Shown here: in pieces, positions 5,168 through 5,179 of the stretch
Numbering within the stretch: position 1 is the first letter of the stretch
Layout of the letters: the number at the start of each line of letters is the position of its first letter
Source of the DNA: Clostridiales bacterium
GTDB lineage: Bacteria; Bacillota; Clostridia; Oscillospirales; Oscillospiraceae
DNA length: 5,179 nt
Direction of reading: 5' to 3'
Assembly: GCA_019420945.1 (NCBI GenBank)
Contig: JAHZGF010000038.1
Location: 1 to 5,179 of the forward strand
Notes under the pieces: generated by a model
Database searches by the model: none
Told to the model about the DNA's origin: nothing
What the model saw: the letters and a program-made list of their open reading frames with translations, nothing else
Program-made: the position numbers and the translations under genes

Positions 5168-5179
5168 TCACTCCCACTC
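5168..5179 (-). other. guaA: Putative attachment site: last codons and stop of guaA (partial)
   Basis: Read on the minus strand, the last 12 bases are GAG TGG GAG TGA, giving Glu-Trp-Glu-stop. GMP synthase (GuaA) ends in a conserved ...TIEWE, and the 3' end of guaA is a known insertion site for integrase-bearing islands. The stretch lies at the far side of the integrase/regulator module, where an att core is expected. Either guaA continues to the right of the window, or this is the att copy left at the other element end. Twelve bases are little evidence, so the call rests on the exact match plus context. Confidence 0.5.

Overview
The window is the core of an integrative and mobilizable element (or a small, minimal ICE-like island). 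It most likely comes from a gut-type Clostridia/Oscillospiraceae (Bacillota) genome. This is inferred from AGGAGG ribosome binding sites, consensus TTGACA/TATAAT promoters, fairly GC-rich genes beside an AT-rich control region, and protein types typical of such elements. Species cannot be named from the sequence.

Reading leftward from the control region, the minus strand carries a tightly packed operon: a small winged-helix excisionase-like protein (4046-4234), a tyrosine integrase (2969-4045), a ribbon-helix-helix MobC-like relaxosome protein (2649-2969) and a RepA-type hexameric-helicase ATPase (1487-2644). Junctions are TAA|ATG, TAATG and a 4-7 nt gap, so the four genes are probably co-transcribed and partly translationally coupled. 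After a 320-base gene-free stretch comes a MobV-family (Mob/Pre) relaxase, 3-1166, which runs off the left end.

The 320-base gap (1167-1486) is dense with structure. It holds an oriT-like region with two inverted repeats flanking a candidate nick site, TAGTGGG|TTA, which resembles the pMV158-type MobV nick core. Next is a GC-rich cluster of nested hairpins, then two facing arrays of three 9-bp GTGAC repeats that run into the end of repA. This looks like the DNA-processing centre of the element: transfer origin and possibly replication origin.

The AT-rich region 4235-4423 holds two divergent, near-perfect promoters, one for the xis-int-mobC-repA operon and one for a rightward XRE-family regulator (4424-4957). 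Candidate operators overlap the leftward promoter. This is the layout of a lysogeny-like switch controlling excision, transfer and replication. The regulator ends at a strong terminator (4964-4999).

The last 180 bases (5000-5179) have no gene but show direct and inverted repeats of the kind expected at an element end. The final 12 bases, read on the minus strand, encode Glu-Trp-Glu-stop, the conserved C-terminus of GMP synthase (GuaA). The right boundary of the element may therefore be an attachment site in the 3' end of guaA.
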